From Arthrobacter globiformis NBRC 12137 (lineage in GTDB: Bacteria > Actinomycetota > Actinomycetes > Actinomycetales > Micrococcaceae), in NCBI RefSeq assembly GCF_000238915.1, contig NZ_BAEG01000008.1:1-64000 (forward strand): 64,000 nt of DNA, written 5' to 3'. A model generated the notes under the pieces. That model was not told the origin of the DNA and made no database searches. It worked only from the letters and a program-made list of their open reading frames with translations. Shown here piece after piece: positions 7,548 through 15,066 of the stretch; the first letter of the stretch is position 1; each line of letters opens with the position of its first letter. Position numbers and translations under genes: made by a program.

Positions 7548-8547
7548 GCCCGCTAACACTGCCGCGTCCCTGATCACGCCAACGCTCCTGCGCAGCTGGC
7601 CGCTGCCCTCCGCGGGGTCCGACAAGTACTCCCGCGGCGCGGTGCTGGTCGTCGGCGGCGGCCGGCGCACTCCGGGAGCCGCGTTGCTCGCCGGTACGGC
7701 AGCACTTCGTGCCGGAGCTGGCCGGGTAACCCTGGCTGTGGCGGAGTCGGTGGCCGTCCAGCTGGCCGTGACGCTGCCGGAGGCGGGAGTGATCGGCCTG
7801 CCTCAATCCGCAGGCGGTTCCGTCGGCGATACCGGGCTCGAAAACCTGCTCGGGGACTTCGATGCCGCAGACGCCGTGCTGATCGGCCCCGGGCTGGACG
7901 ACATCGGGCAGACCGAGGCCCTGCTCCGCGGGCTGCTGCGGCATGACTCCGCCAAGGGCCCGGGACAGAATGCCGGCCCGACGGTGGTGCTCGATGCCTA
8001 CGCCCTGGGCGCCCTCCCCCGGCTGGCCGATGAGCTGGACCCGTGGGCGGGCCGGCTGATTCTCACGCCAAACCCCACCGAGGCCGCGATCCTGCTGGGC
8101 CGGGACACGCGCGACCTGGCGGCCGACGTCGTCGAACTCGCCGGGAAGTACCGCGCGGTGGTGAGCTGCCAGGGCATGATTGCCGGGCCACCCGCCGTCG
8201 GCAACCCCGACGGGCCACCCGCCGTCGGCAACCCCGACGGCGGCAACCCCGACGGCGGCTCGTCCGCCGGCGGCTCGTCCGCCGCTGATTTCCCGGCGAC
8301 CGGAGACCACTGGGAAGTCACCACCGGCTACGGCGGGCTGGGAACTTCCGGCAGCGGCGACATTCTTGCCGGCGCCATCGCAGGGCTTCGGGCCCGAGGC
8401 ACCAGCGACGCCCAGGCCGCCTGCTGGGGCACTCACCTGCACGCCGCAGCCGGCGACAGGCTCGCCAGCCGGGTGGGCAGCCTCGGCTACCTGGCGCGGG
8501 AACTGGCCGACGAACTGCCGCCCCTCATGATGGAACTGGCCACGTAG
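7531..8547 (+). CDS. nnrD: ADP-dependent NAD(P)H-hydrate dehydratase
   Basis: A 338-aa CARKD/YjeF C-terminal-type enzyme that repairs hydrated NAD(P)H using ADP. Key elements are 'GAVLVVGGG' near residue 35, an alanine-rich 'AALRAGAGRVTLA' helix, 'ADAVLIGPGL', 'LTPNPTEAA' and the catalytic 'GGLGTSGSGDILAG' loop. The epimerase half (NnrE) is absent, so this is a stand-alone dehydratase. Residues 219-251 are a low-complexity Gly/Pro/Asn/Ser insert between two core strands, coded by tandem repeats. It overlaps the upstream phosphatase gene by 17 bases. Confidence 0.92.
   Translation: MSTRAEPANTAASLITPTLLRSWPLPSAGSDKYSRGAVLVVGGGRRTPGAALLAGTAALRAGAGRVTLAVAESVAVQLAVTLPEAGVIGLPQSAGGSVGDTGLENLLGDFDAADAVLIGPGLDDIGQTEALLRGLLRHDSAKGPGQNAGPTVVLDAYALGALPRLADELDPWAGRLILTPNPTEAAILLGRDTRDLAADVVELAGKYRAVVSCQGMIAGPPAVGNPDGPPAVGNPDGGNPDGGSSAGGSSAADFPATGDHWEVTTGYGGLGTSGSGDILAGAIAGLRARGTSDAQAACWGTHLHAAAGDRLASRVGSLGYLARELADELPPLMMELAT
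8185..8283 (+). repeat. in-frame tandem repeats inside nnrD
   Basis: A 27-bp unit starting GGGCCACCCGCCGTCGGC is repeated at 8185-8211 and 8212-8238. A 15-bp partial unit follows (8239-8253), then a different 15-bp unit is repeated exactly at 8254-8268 and 8269-8283. All unit lengths are multiples of three, so the frame is kept. Confidence 0.9.
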
Positions 8548-8590
8548 GCGAGCTGGCTGGAGGCGGTCCCGGTTTTCGCTAGCCAGCGGC

Positions 8591-10009
8591 TCACTTCAGC
8601 GACTTCAGGATGGACCGGAGCGAAGCGGCAGCCTTAGTGGCTGCGGCCTGCGGCTGGGCCCGGCCCGCTGCAACGTCGCTGACGGCCTTGGCGATGGGCA
8701 ATTCGGCCATCGCAGCGCTGGCCAGATCGCCGTGGCCCTGGACAATGCCCCAGTGTTTCAGGTCGTTGGACCCCTGCAGCAGGGTGGAGAGAACGTCCTT
8801 GGCATAAACGCTGCCGAACCGCTCCGTCCTGCCCGCTGCCACGGGGGTGGACATCCAGGCATCTGCATACTCGGACGGGTTCGCGGTGCTGCCCGAACGC
8901 ACAGGAACACGTTCCTCCGGGGCAATCGCGAGCCAGTCGGCGTAGCCGTCGGTCAGGAAGTACTCCACGAAGCGGCGGGCGGGTTCGGCGTCGGAATCAG
9001 CCGTCACGGTCCAGGAGATCACTTCGCCGAAGTGCGCCGGCTGTTGCCCGTCCGGCCCTTGGAGGCTGGCGACCACTCCGGTGTTCCGCGCCAGGAAGAG
9101 CGGGTCCTTGGCGCATTCGGGGCAGCTGGGCCGCGCATCAGTCCTCGTGCCGGCCAGCTCGTCCAGCATGTTCGTCGGCCAGATGGCCATGGCGGCCTTG
9201 CCGGCGAAGTAGGCGGACCGCACTGTATCAATGTCTTGTATGCCGGGCACGGAATAGTTCTTGAGCAGGTCGCCGTAGAATCCGAGCGCCGCCACGCACT
9301 GTGGACTGTCGAACGTAATGCCTGCCTTGGCATCCACCATCTCGCAGCCATTGCCCACCGCAACGTGTTCAAACGACTGCTGCGTGAAGGCCTGGCCAGT
9401 CTTGTTGGCCGCGACAATGCCGGCCAGCTCCGGGGAATCCAGCTTCCTGGCCGCGGCAACAATGTCCGCGTACGTCCGGGGTGCCCTCAACCCGGCCTGG
9501 GCGAAGAGGTCCTTGCGGTAGTAGATCAGCTGATGCCAGGCGGCGCCCGGAACGGCCAGCTGCTGGCCATTGTCGCGCGTCAGTTCCAGCGCCCGGGCGG
9601 CCCACGTTTGCTCCCCGAGGCTTTGCACAATGGCTTCGTTGGTCTTGAAGTCGACGTGGCCGGCGGCTGCCATGGTCCGGACCTGCCCCAGCGACAGCGA
9701 AGCCATCACGTCCGGAAGGTCACCGGAGGCGGCGGACGACGTCAGGACCTGGTTGAAGCGGTGCGAAGGAACGGTCACGAGGTCAGCCTTCACTCCGGTG
9801 GCAGCGGTGAAATCCCCGATGACGACGTGCAGCTTGGCAATGCGGTCCGGAAGCGTCTCGGTAGTCCAGACGGTGATGTTGTGGTGGTCGACGTCCGGGG
9901 CGGGCGTGGGTGGCTGACCATTGCCCGGCGTGCAGGACACCATAAAGGCCGCTGCCAAGAACACCGCCGCCAGAACGCCCGCCCTGACTTGGCCTCTGCT
10001 CCTATTCAC
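8591..10009 (-). CDS. extracellular solute-binding lipoprotein of a sugar-type ABC importer
   Basis: A 472-aa family 1 solute-binding protein. It has a basic N-terminus, a hydrophobic core and a lipobox (Met-Val-Ser-Cys), a Pro-rich linker, then the fold 'ITVWTTETL' to the C-terminus with typical Asp-Leu-Pro-Asp-Val and Tyr-Arg-Lys-Asp-Leu-Phe elements. It would capture a sugar or related polyol outside the membrane. No permease or ATPase gene is adjacent, so partners must lie elsewhere. GTG 10009 is chosen because GCAGGAG precedes it; GTG 10027 is less well placed. Confidence 0.9.
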   Translation of the reverse strand: MNRSRGQVRAGVLAAVFLAAAFMVSCTPGNGQPPTPAPDVDHHNITVWTTETLPDRIAKLHVVIGDFTAATGVKADLVTVPSHRFNQVLTSSAASGDLPDVMASLSLGQVRTMAAAGHVDFKTNEAIVQSLGEQTWAARALELTRDNGQQLAVPGAAWHQLIYYRKDLFAQAGLRAPRTYADIVAAARKLDSPELAGIVAANKTGQAFTQQSFEHVAVGNGCEMVDAKAGITFDSPQCVAALGFYGDLLKNYSVPGIQDIDTVRSAYFAGKAAMAIWPTNMLDELAGTRTDARPSCPECAKDPLFLARNTGVVASLQGPDGQQPAHFGEVISWTVTADSDAEPARRFVEYFLTDGYADWLAIAPEERVPVRSGSTANPSEYADAWMSTPVAAGRTERFGSVYAKDVLSTLLQGSNDLKHWGIVQGHGDLASAAMAELPIAKAVSDVAAGRAQPQAAATKAAASLRSILKSLK

Positions 10010-10047
10010 CTGGCGCTCCTGCCACACGGTGTCCGCAATACGGACGC

Positions 10048-10070
10048 ACGCGGGGCGTTAAACCCCGCGT
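10048..10070. promoter_or_regulatory. 8-bp palindrome upstream of the solute-binding protein gene
   Basis: ACGCGGGG pairs with CCCCGCGT across a 7-base AT-containing loop, 38 bases upstream of the binding-protein start. Its place suggests an operator or a 5' leader hairpin rather than a terminator, as no T-run follows on either strand. Confidence 0.45.
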
Positions 10071-10087
10071 ACAACAAGGAGACCTGT

Positions 10088-10135
10088 GTGACAAGCGTAA
10101 CTAATTGGTGCCCGGCTGTCAGCAGTCCGCATTGA
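10088..10135 (+). CDS. possible 15-codon leader peptide
   Basis: GTG with AAGGAG six bases upstream opens a 15-codon frame (Val-Thr-Ser-Val-Thr-Asn-Trp-Cys-Pro-Ala...) ending TGA. The ribosome site is very good for so short a frame. It precedes the hairpin-rich stretch, which is compatible with a regulatory leader, but no gene starts until 10599. It may be chance. Confidence 0.25.
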   Translation: MTSVTNWCPAVSSPH

Positions 10136-10598
10136 CTGCAGGGCCGGTCCATATGTGGACCCGGCTACCGCCCCGGACAAATGGGCGCATACGAAGGGAC
10201 GGCCTCCGCTCGTTGAGCCGGAGACCGTCCGCGAGAGGATCCGGATGCTGCTGCCGTGCGCTATTTAGCGCGGTGGCGTGCTCCCGGGCTAACCGCCCCT
10301 CTGGCAGCCAAATTGCCCCAGGTCCTCCCGTTCACCGCCAGCCACGTCGGCTGGCTGTAGATGTTTTATAGCACCGGCCCGGGCCGGCCACAAGGGCTCC
10401 GGCACCGTTTTTTCCTCCCGCTTTTCGGGCCGCCAGGGCAGGGAATCCAGCGTTTACGACGGCGGGCGGCCGGCTGTTCCGGCGGCGTCCCGGCCAGCTC
10501 GGGGTACTATTGCCCGGCGCGGCGGCCCGGGAGTATTTTAAGCGTGGGACTGAGCTCAAGCAGCAGGGCGCCGATGCCCCCTATCCAGGAGCACGTCA

Positions 10599-11021
10599 AT
10601 GACGACCATCTCCAACGCCCATCTTCCCGGCGAAGCGCAGCGCCCCTCCGGCGACCCCTTGTGGTGTTCCCAGTGCCAGACGGATGAACACCTGATCGTC
10701 GAATCGATCGAGGCCCTGCATCCCCCTCGGGACGGCATGGTGGACGTCTCGTACACCTGCGTTGAATGCGACCAGTTCTACGCCCACCCGGCCGGAGTCC
10801 ACGACGTGGCAGGCGTACTGAACCGGCATGGCCAGGTGATGGGTGTGCTGCAGTTCGGCGGCGAATACTTCCACTGCGGAACGCCGATGGCCTCGGTCAG
10901 CTCGGGAACCAGCAGCATCTACGGCACCGAGCTCGGCCGTCGCCGCACCATCCATGACGTGCACCTGCCCACCCGGCTGCTGCGGTGCGCCTGCGGGTTC
11001 CAAATGGAAGTGCCGGACTAA
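10599..11021 (+). CDS. putative zinc-ribbon protein of unknown function
   Basis: A 140-aa cytoplasmic protein with cysteine pairs spaced as metal knuckles: Cys-Ser-Gln-Cys near residue 23, Cys-Val-Glu-Cys near residue 54, and single or paired cysteines in Phe-His-Cys-Gly near 92 and Arg-Cys-Ala-Cys near 130. These could form two zinc-ribbon sites. There are no helix-turn-helix or catalytic features. GGAG lies seven bases before the ATG. It stands alone and is followed by a terminator-like stem. Confidence 0.75.
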   Translation: MTTISNAHLPGEAQRPSGDPLWCSQCQTDEHLIVESIEALHPPRDGMVDVSYTCVECDQFYAHPAGVHDVAGVLNRHGQVMGVLQFGGEYFHCGTPMASVSSGTSSIYGTELGRRRTIHDVHLPTRLLRCACGFQMEVPD

Positions 11022-11088
11022 ACCAGTGCCGGACTGAACGAGGACTGTGGACCTGAACGAGGCCCCGGAGTTTTGTACAGATAACCTT

Positions 11089-11109
11089 CCGCCGGTTCTA
11101 ACCCGGCGG
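11089..11109 (+). terminator. stem-loop after the zinc-ribbon gene
   Basis: CCGCCGG at 11089-11095 pairs with 11103-11109 over 7 bases. The flanks AT(A/C)-rich 11081-11088 and 11110-11120 extend the pairing imperfectly. It lies just after GGAGTTTTGTACAGATAA (11067-11084), a half copy of the repeat seen at 56047. Confidence 0.5.
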
Positions 11110-11155
11110 GCAAGTTATTAGCGGCAGCACTGGTTACAAATGGTTCTTATCTTGA

Positions 11156-11177
11156 GATACTAATCATGCTTACTATA
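11156..11177. promoter_or_regulatory. AATAGTAA-N6-TTACTATT-type palindrome, copy A
   Basis: GATACTAA-N6-TTACTATA with spacer TCATGC lies 35 bases before the ATG of the small anchored protein at 11212. It matches the palindromes at 17579 and 53277, including the TGC that ends the spacer. It may be an operator or carry a promoter -10 region. Confidence 0.6.
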
Positions 11178-11211
11178 TTTATGCCAGCATCGGACAACCG
11201 CAGGAGAGCTT

Positions 11212-11577
11212 ATGCGCAGACTGCTCGCTACTATCACCGCCATCCTTGCCCTTGCCAGTGCCGGGCTGTCTCTCGCCGCGCCGTCTTATGCAACCTCCGC
11301 CCCGGGTTCCGCGGCACTGTCCGCCGCCCCGGCGGGCAGATCTGTGCAGGTTCAGGCGGGTACGTCCGATGCGGCCGGAACACCGGCGCCGACCGGAACG
11401 TCTTCCCCGTCTGCAACCCCGTCCGAGCCTCCAGCCAACCCAGGCACCGGAGAACCGGAAGAGTCGGAAACCAACCGCCTCGAATACGCCCCGTATGTTA
11501 TCGCGGCGGTATTGATCATCACCCTCCTCGTCGTTTTTATCTGGCGACGCCGCCGCGGAAACAAAACCGTGGTTTAA
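11212..11577 (+). CDS. secreted, C-terminally membrane-anchored small protein
   Basis: The 121-aa product has a Sec signal peptide (Met-Arg-Arg-Leu-Leu start, cleavage near Ala-Tyr-Ala at about residue 25), a Ser/Thr/Pro/Ala-rich extracellular stalk of about 60 residues, one membrane helix near residues 92-110, and a basic cytoplasmic tail with four arginines in a row. There is no LPxTG-like motif before the helix. The layout is that of a stalk protein or a small surface anchor. GGAGAG precedes the ATG. The palindrome at 11156-11177 lies upstream. Confidence 0.75.
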   Translation: MRRLLATITAILALASAGLSLAAPSYATSAPGSAALSAAPAGRSVQVQAGTSDAAGTPAPTGTSSPSATPSEPPANPGTGEPEESETNRLEYAPYVIAAVLIITLLVVFIWRRRRGNKTVV

Positions 11578-11655
11578 GCGCCGTCAGAAACGGGCTTCGC
11601 CACATAAAGCAGTCAATTCACGTTTCACCCAATTCCATTTGAAGGAGTAGTCGCC

Positions 11656-12120
11656 ATGACCACCATGGACAGCGCGGCCGGTGCAAGGTCCCGGCTGCAA
11701 CGGGCGGCACAGGTTGTCGGAGCAGTATTCGTGCTCGTCGGCATCCTAGGGTTCATCCCCGGTATCACCACGAACTACGCGGCACTGGGAATGGCCGGTC
11801 CCGCCTCCGACGCCCTGCTTCTGGGCGTCTTCCAGGTATCGATCCTGCACAACATCGTCCATCTCCTCTTCGGTGTGGCCGGCCTGCTCATGGGACGGAC
11901 GCCGGGACAGGCAAGGAGCTATCTGCTGTATGGCGGCGTCATCTACCTGGTGCTCTGGCTGTATGGCCTTTTGATTCCCCACGAGACCGCGGCGAACTTC
12001 GTACCCATCAACACGGCTGACAACTGGCTGCACTTCCTGCTGGGTGTTGGCATGATCGGGCTGGCCCTGCTGCTGTCCCGCGACACCAGGAGGGTGCACG
12101 GACCCGCCACGGGCTACTAA
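11656..12120 (+). CDS. DUF4383 membrane protein
   Basis: A 154-aa protein with four membrane helices, matching the actinobacterial DUF4383 family: a GFIPGITTNY loop after the first helix, 'HNIVHLLFGVAGL' in the middle and 'NTADNWLHFLLGVGMI' near the last helix. The conserved histidines sit at membrane faces. Family function is unknown; members are often stress-inducible. AAGGAG precedes the ATG. It lies between the small anchored protein and ctaD, on the same strand. Confidence 0.88.
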   Translation: MTTMDSAAGARSRLQRAAQVVGAVFVLVGILGFIPGITTNYAALGMAGPASDALLLGVFQVSILHNIVHLLFGVAGLLMGRTPGQARSYLLYGGVIYLVLWLYGLLIPHETAANFVPINTADNWLHFLLGVGMIGLALLLSRDTRRVHGPATGY

Positions 12121-12250
12121 CCACTAAACCTTTTGCGGGGGTGCTGCAGGCGCTATCCTGATGCCGTCGGTTCTGTGAACCGCTCACGGTCCGGCCGGCA
12201 CCCTCGCCCCAAACGGGGCGTCGAAGCGCGATGCCGGGGAGTGGCAGACG

Positions 12251-14002
12251 ATGACCGCATATCAGCAACCTACAAGCACCACCGCCACCGAGATTCCGAC
12301 GGTGGTGCCCCGCCGTAAGGGCAACATGGTGGTCCGGTGGATCACCACAACCGACCACAAGACCATCGGGTATCTGTACCTGATTACCTCCTTCGTGTTC
12401 TTCTGCCTGGGCGGCGTAATGGCCCTGCTCATCCGCGCCGAGCTCTTCGAACCGGGCATGCAGGTCCTGGTGACAAAAGAGCAATACAACCAAATGTTCA
12501 CCATGCACGGCACGGTGATGCTGCTGATGTTCGCAACCCCCTTGTTCGCCGGGTTCACCAACGTGATCATGCCCCTGCAGATCGGTGCACCGGACGTTGC
12601 GTTCCCCCGACTGAACGCGCTGGCCTACTGGTTCTTCCTGTTCGGCTCCACCATCGCCGTTTCCGGCTTCATTACCCCGCAGGGATCCGCTTCCTTCGGA
12701 TGGACGGTATACGCGCCCCTCAACAACACCACATTTACACCAGGCATCGGCGGTGACCTGTGGGTCTTCGGCCTGGCATTATCCGGCTTCGGCACCATCC
12801 TGGGCGCGGTCAACTTCATCACCACGATCATCTGCATGCGCGCCCCCGGCATGACCATGTGGCGCATGCCGATCTTCACCTGGAACACCCTCATCACCTC
12901 GGTCCTGGTGCTGATGGCCTTCCCACCGCTGGCCGCAGCCCTGTTCGCCGTCGGCGCGGACCGCCGCTTCGGCGCCCACATTTATGACCCCGAAAACGGC
13001 GGAGCCCTCCTGTTCCAGCACCTGTTCTGGTTCTTCGGCCACCCCGAGGTGTACATCATCGCGCTGCCGTTCTTCGGCATCGTCTCCGAGATCTTCCCGG
13101 TCTTCAGCCGCAAGCCGATCTTCGGCTACAAGGGCCTGGTCTACGCGACCATCGCCATCGCCGCCCTTTCAGCCACGGTCTGGGCGCACCACATGTACGT
13201 CACCGGTTCCGTACTGCTGCCGTTCTTTGCGCTCATGACCATGTTCATCGCGGTCCCCACCGGTGTGAAGTTCTTCAACTGGATCGGCACCATGTGGGGC
13301 GGCTCGCTGACATTCGAAACCCCCATGCTGTGGAGCATCGGCTTCCTCATCACGTTCCTCTTCGGCGGCCTGACCGGCATCATCCTGGCCTCCCCGCCGC
13401 TGGACTTCCACGTCTCCGACTCCTACTTCGTGGTGGCCCACTTCCACTACGTGGTGTTCGGCACCGTGGTGTTCGCGATGTTCGCCGGCTTCTACTTCTG
13501 GTGGCCGAAGTGGACGGGAAAGATGCTCAACGAGCGCCTCGGCAAGATCCACTTCTGGATGCTGCTCGTGGGCTTCCATGCCACCTTCCTGATCCAGCAC
13601 TGGCTCGGCGTTGAAGGCATGCCCCGCCGGTACGCTGACTACATGCCGCAGGACAACTTCGCGGCCATGAACCAGTTCTCCACTTTTGGCTCCTTCCTGC
13701 TGGGCGCCTCACTGATTCCGTTCTTCTGGAACGTCTTCATCACAGCCCGCAGCAAGGAAAAGGTGGAAGTCGACGATCCGTGGGGCTTTGGCGCTTCGTT
13801 GGAATGGGCCACGTCCTGCCCGCCGCCGCGGCACAACTTCACCTCGCTGCCGCGCATCCGCTCCGAACGGCCGGCCCTGGACCTGCACCATCCTGAGTTG
13901 CGCGTCCGCGAACATGACCCCGTGCACACGCCGGTCGCCGACGTTCTGGGCGCGGCGGACATCGGCGAGCGCGACGTGCGGGATCCGCACCCCGACCGCT
14001 AG
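12251..14002 (+). CDS. ctaD: cytochrome c oxidase subunit I (aa3 type)
   Basis: A 583-aa, twelve-helix heme-copper oxidase catalytic subunit. Haem a ligand His86 (Thr-Met-His-Gly-Thr), copper-B ligands His264 (with cross-linked Tyr268 in Gly-His-Pro-Glu-Val-Tyr) and His313/His314, and haem ligands His397 and His399 are all present, so it should be active. It reduces oxygen and pumps protons as the end of the respiratory chain. No ctaC, ctaE, ctaF or qcr genes are adjacent, so this is a solitary copy that must use subunits coded elsewhere. It ends in a His/Asp/Arg-rich tail longer than in model oxidases. A strong terminator follows. Confidence 0.97.
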   Translation: MTAYQQPTSTTATEIPTVVPRRKGNMVVRWITTTDHKTIGYLYLITSFVFFCLGGVMALLIRAELFEPGMQVLVTKEQYNQMFTMHGTVMLLMFATPLFAGFTNVIMPLQIGAPDVAFPRLNALAYWFFLFGSTIAVSGFITPQGSASFGWTVYAPLNNTTFTPGIGGDLWVFGLALSGFGTILGAVNFITTIICMRAPGMTMWRMPIFTWNTLITSVLVLMAFPPLAAALFAVGADRRFGAHIYDPENGGALLFQHLFWFFGHPEVYIIALPFFGIVSEIFPVFSRKPIFGYKGLVYATIAIAALSATVWAHHMYVTGSVLLPFFALMTMFIAVPTGVKFFNWIGTMWGGSLTFETPMLWSIGFLITFLFGGLTGIILASPPLDFHVSDSYFVVAHFHYVVFGTVVFAMFAGFYFWWPKWTGKMLNERLGKIHFWMLLVGFHATFLIQHWLGVEGMPRRYADYMPQDNFAAMNQFSTFGSFLLGASLIPFFWNVFITARSKEKVEVDDPWGFGASLEWATSCPPPRHNFTSLPRIRSERPALDLHHPELRVREHDPVHTPVADVLGAADIGERDVRDPHPDR

Positions 14003-14049
14003 CACGGGCTTTTCTGACACCCGGTCACCCGGAGGCCCCTCCGGAACAC

Positions 14050-14089
14050 ACTGAGGCCCCGGACTCCATTGGACGTCCGGGGCCTCAGT
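14050..14089 (+). terminator. terminator after ctaD
   Basis: A perfect 15-bp stem (14050-14064 with 14075-14089, starting ACTGAGGCCCCGGAC) with a 10-base loop. It lies between ctaD and the convergent STAS-like gene and may serve both. Confidence 0.8.
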
Positions 14090-14126
14090 GCGTATTTCAG
14101 TTTCTAACTGCTAACCAGCGGCCGAC

Positions 14127-14480
14127 TCATGCAGCCGCTGCGACCGCGTAGCGGCTGGCTCCGGCGCCCATTCCGCGGTCGGCCGGGGCCAGGACGCGGA
14201 CGTCGCATTCGGACTGCTGCGGATCGATGGAGCGTGGCAGGTGGTGCGTTTTGGAGCATTCCCGCAGCTGTTCAAGCGCGACGGGTTCGACACGGGCGTG
14301 GCTGACATCAACGACGAGCCGCAAGCCCTCACGGAGGTGGTTGGCGCGCTTCATAACGACGTAAAGAGCTTGGATGCTTTGGGCGGTTACATGTCCCTGG
14401 GCGGCGACCTGGGCCTCACCGCAGTCGAGGTCCACGCGGACCAGTACCTTGAGCTTCTGGTTCAAAACTTCTCCCCTCAT
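14127..14480 (-). CDS. putative STAS-fold small protein
   Basis: A 117-aa cytoplasmic protein. The first 75 residues alternate strand and helix as in anti-sigma-antagonist-like STAS proteins: a 'KVLVRVDLDCGEAQVAAQGHVTA' strand pair, then a helix, then 'LRLVVDVSHARVEPVALEQL'. The usual phosphorylatable Ser before the second helix is not clearly present. The last 40 residues are unlike known families. This is a fold-level guess. The ribosome site is weak. It is convergent with ctaD. Confidence 0.55.
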   Translation of the reverse strand: MRGEVLNQKLKVLVRVDLDCGEAQVAAQGHVTAQSIQALYVVMKRANHLREGLRLVVDVSHARVEPVALEQLRECSKTHHLPRSIDPQQSECDVRVLAPADRGMGAGASRYAVAAAA

Positions 14481-14610
14481 GCGCGGCCGCGACGCTGCGA
14501 CCGGATATAACCCTAGCCTGCATGTGACTCAGGTAACAGGAAAATTCCAAATGTTGCAGAAATGGGACTTTCCGCGCTGGTTGGGCTGGTGGAGGACACG
14601 GCAACGGTCC

Positions 14611-14674
14611 CAGGACACGCAAATGGTCCGGGGACGCGTGGATTCCAGCGTCCCCGGACCAGTTGCGTGTCCTG
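14611..14674 (-). terminator. long inverted repeat, 27-bp arms
   Basis: Arms 14611-14637 and 14648-14674, beginning CAGGACACGCAA, match at 26 of 27 positions around a 10-base loop. It lies after the Pro-rich minus-strand frame and before the STAS-like gene, as a terminator would. Confidence 0.7.
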
Positions 14675-14709
14675 AGTGTTCGACGACGGCGGTCGCCCGC
14701 GTGGGCCGC

Positions 14710-14892
14710 TCAGCTGCGGGTCGGGTCCGGACGCAGCGGCGCAGGGCCGGGGTCCGGCACCGGAAGCGGGCCGGGCGGCTCGGGCGCAGGGATAGGGTTG
14801 GGCGGTGCGGGACGGGACGGGTCCGGCCGCATCGGATCGGGTCCTGGCTCCGGCGGGAACGGCTCTGGTTCGTGTACTGGCGGGATGGTCAT
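14710..14892 (-). CDS. proline-rich 60-aa protein
   Basis: A 60-residue frame with GAGGGGGA five bases before the ATG. More than a third of the residues are Pro, with many Glu-Pro, Asp-Pro and Pro-Asp-Pro pairs and few hydrophobics; it should be unfolded and soluble. The good ribosome site, and the 27-bp inverted repeat just after the stop, support it as a real gene. It is divergent from the oligopeptidase gene. Function unknown; a chance frame is possible because GC-rich DNA gives Pro-rich frames readily. Confidence 0.5.
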   Translation of the reverse strand: MTIPPVHEPEPFPPEPGPDPMRPDPSRPAPPNPIPAPEPPGPLPVPDPGPAPLRPDPTRS

Positions 14893-15054
14893 GCTTTCCC
14901 CCTCGAAGGCTCGTGTGGGTTCCTTATTGCTGACGCGAGTTCAGGATACGCCCGGCGCCGGAGCGGGGACAGGGCCCCGGCCGGCGTGCGGAAGTGCCAT
15001 GAGCCAGCCTCTCCCCCGGTAGCGAACGGCCGCCCAAATGTCAGGGCAGCTCTA

Positions 15055-15066
15055 TATATTGAGGGA
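15055..15066 (+). promoter_or_regulatory. likely leaderless promoter of the oligopeptidase gene
   Basis: TATATT at 15055-15060 ends six bases before the ATG at 15067. GAGGG between them is too near the ATG to act as a normal ribosome site. The same TATATT-N6-ATG arrangement occurs at 21195. Confidence 0.5.

Larger units (their letters stand above)
10028..10598. other. hairpin-rich gap without a confident gene
   Basis: This 571-base gap holds several perfect stems: 10048-10070 (8 bp), 10204-10223 (8 bp with one bulge), 10258-10271 (6 bp), 10337-10355 (7 bp) and the 14-bp palindrome at 10374-10387. A frame open from 10217 to 10360 reads like a protein end (Ala-Arg-Trp-Arg-Ala-Pro-Gly-Leu ... 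His-Val-Gly-Trp-Leu) but has lower GC at third positions than nearby genes and no good start. It may be a structured RNA or a gene remnant. Confidence 0.4.

Noticed and set aside
348..10112. Shared 11-mer TAATTGGTGCC at 348 and 10102
   Set aside because: An 11-base match is expected many times by chance in 64 kb, and the flanks do not align.
14374..15066. N-terminal extension of oligopeptidase B
   Set aside because: The translation is Arg/Gly-rich, runs through the 27-bp inverted repeat, and the family start aligns at ATG 15067.
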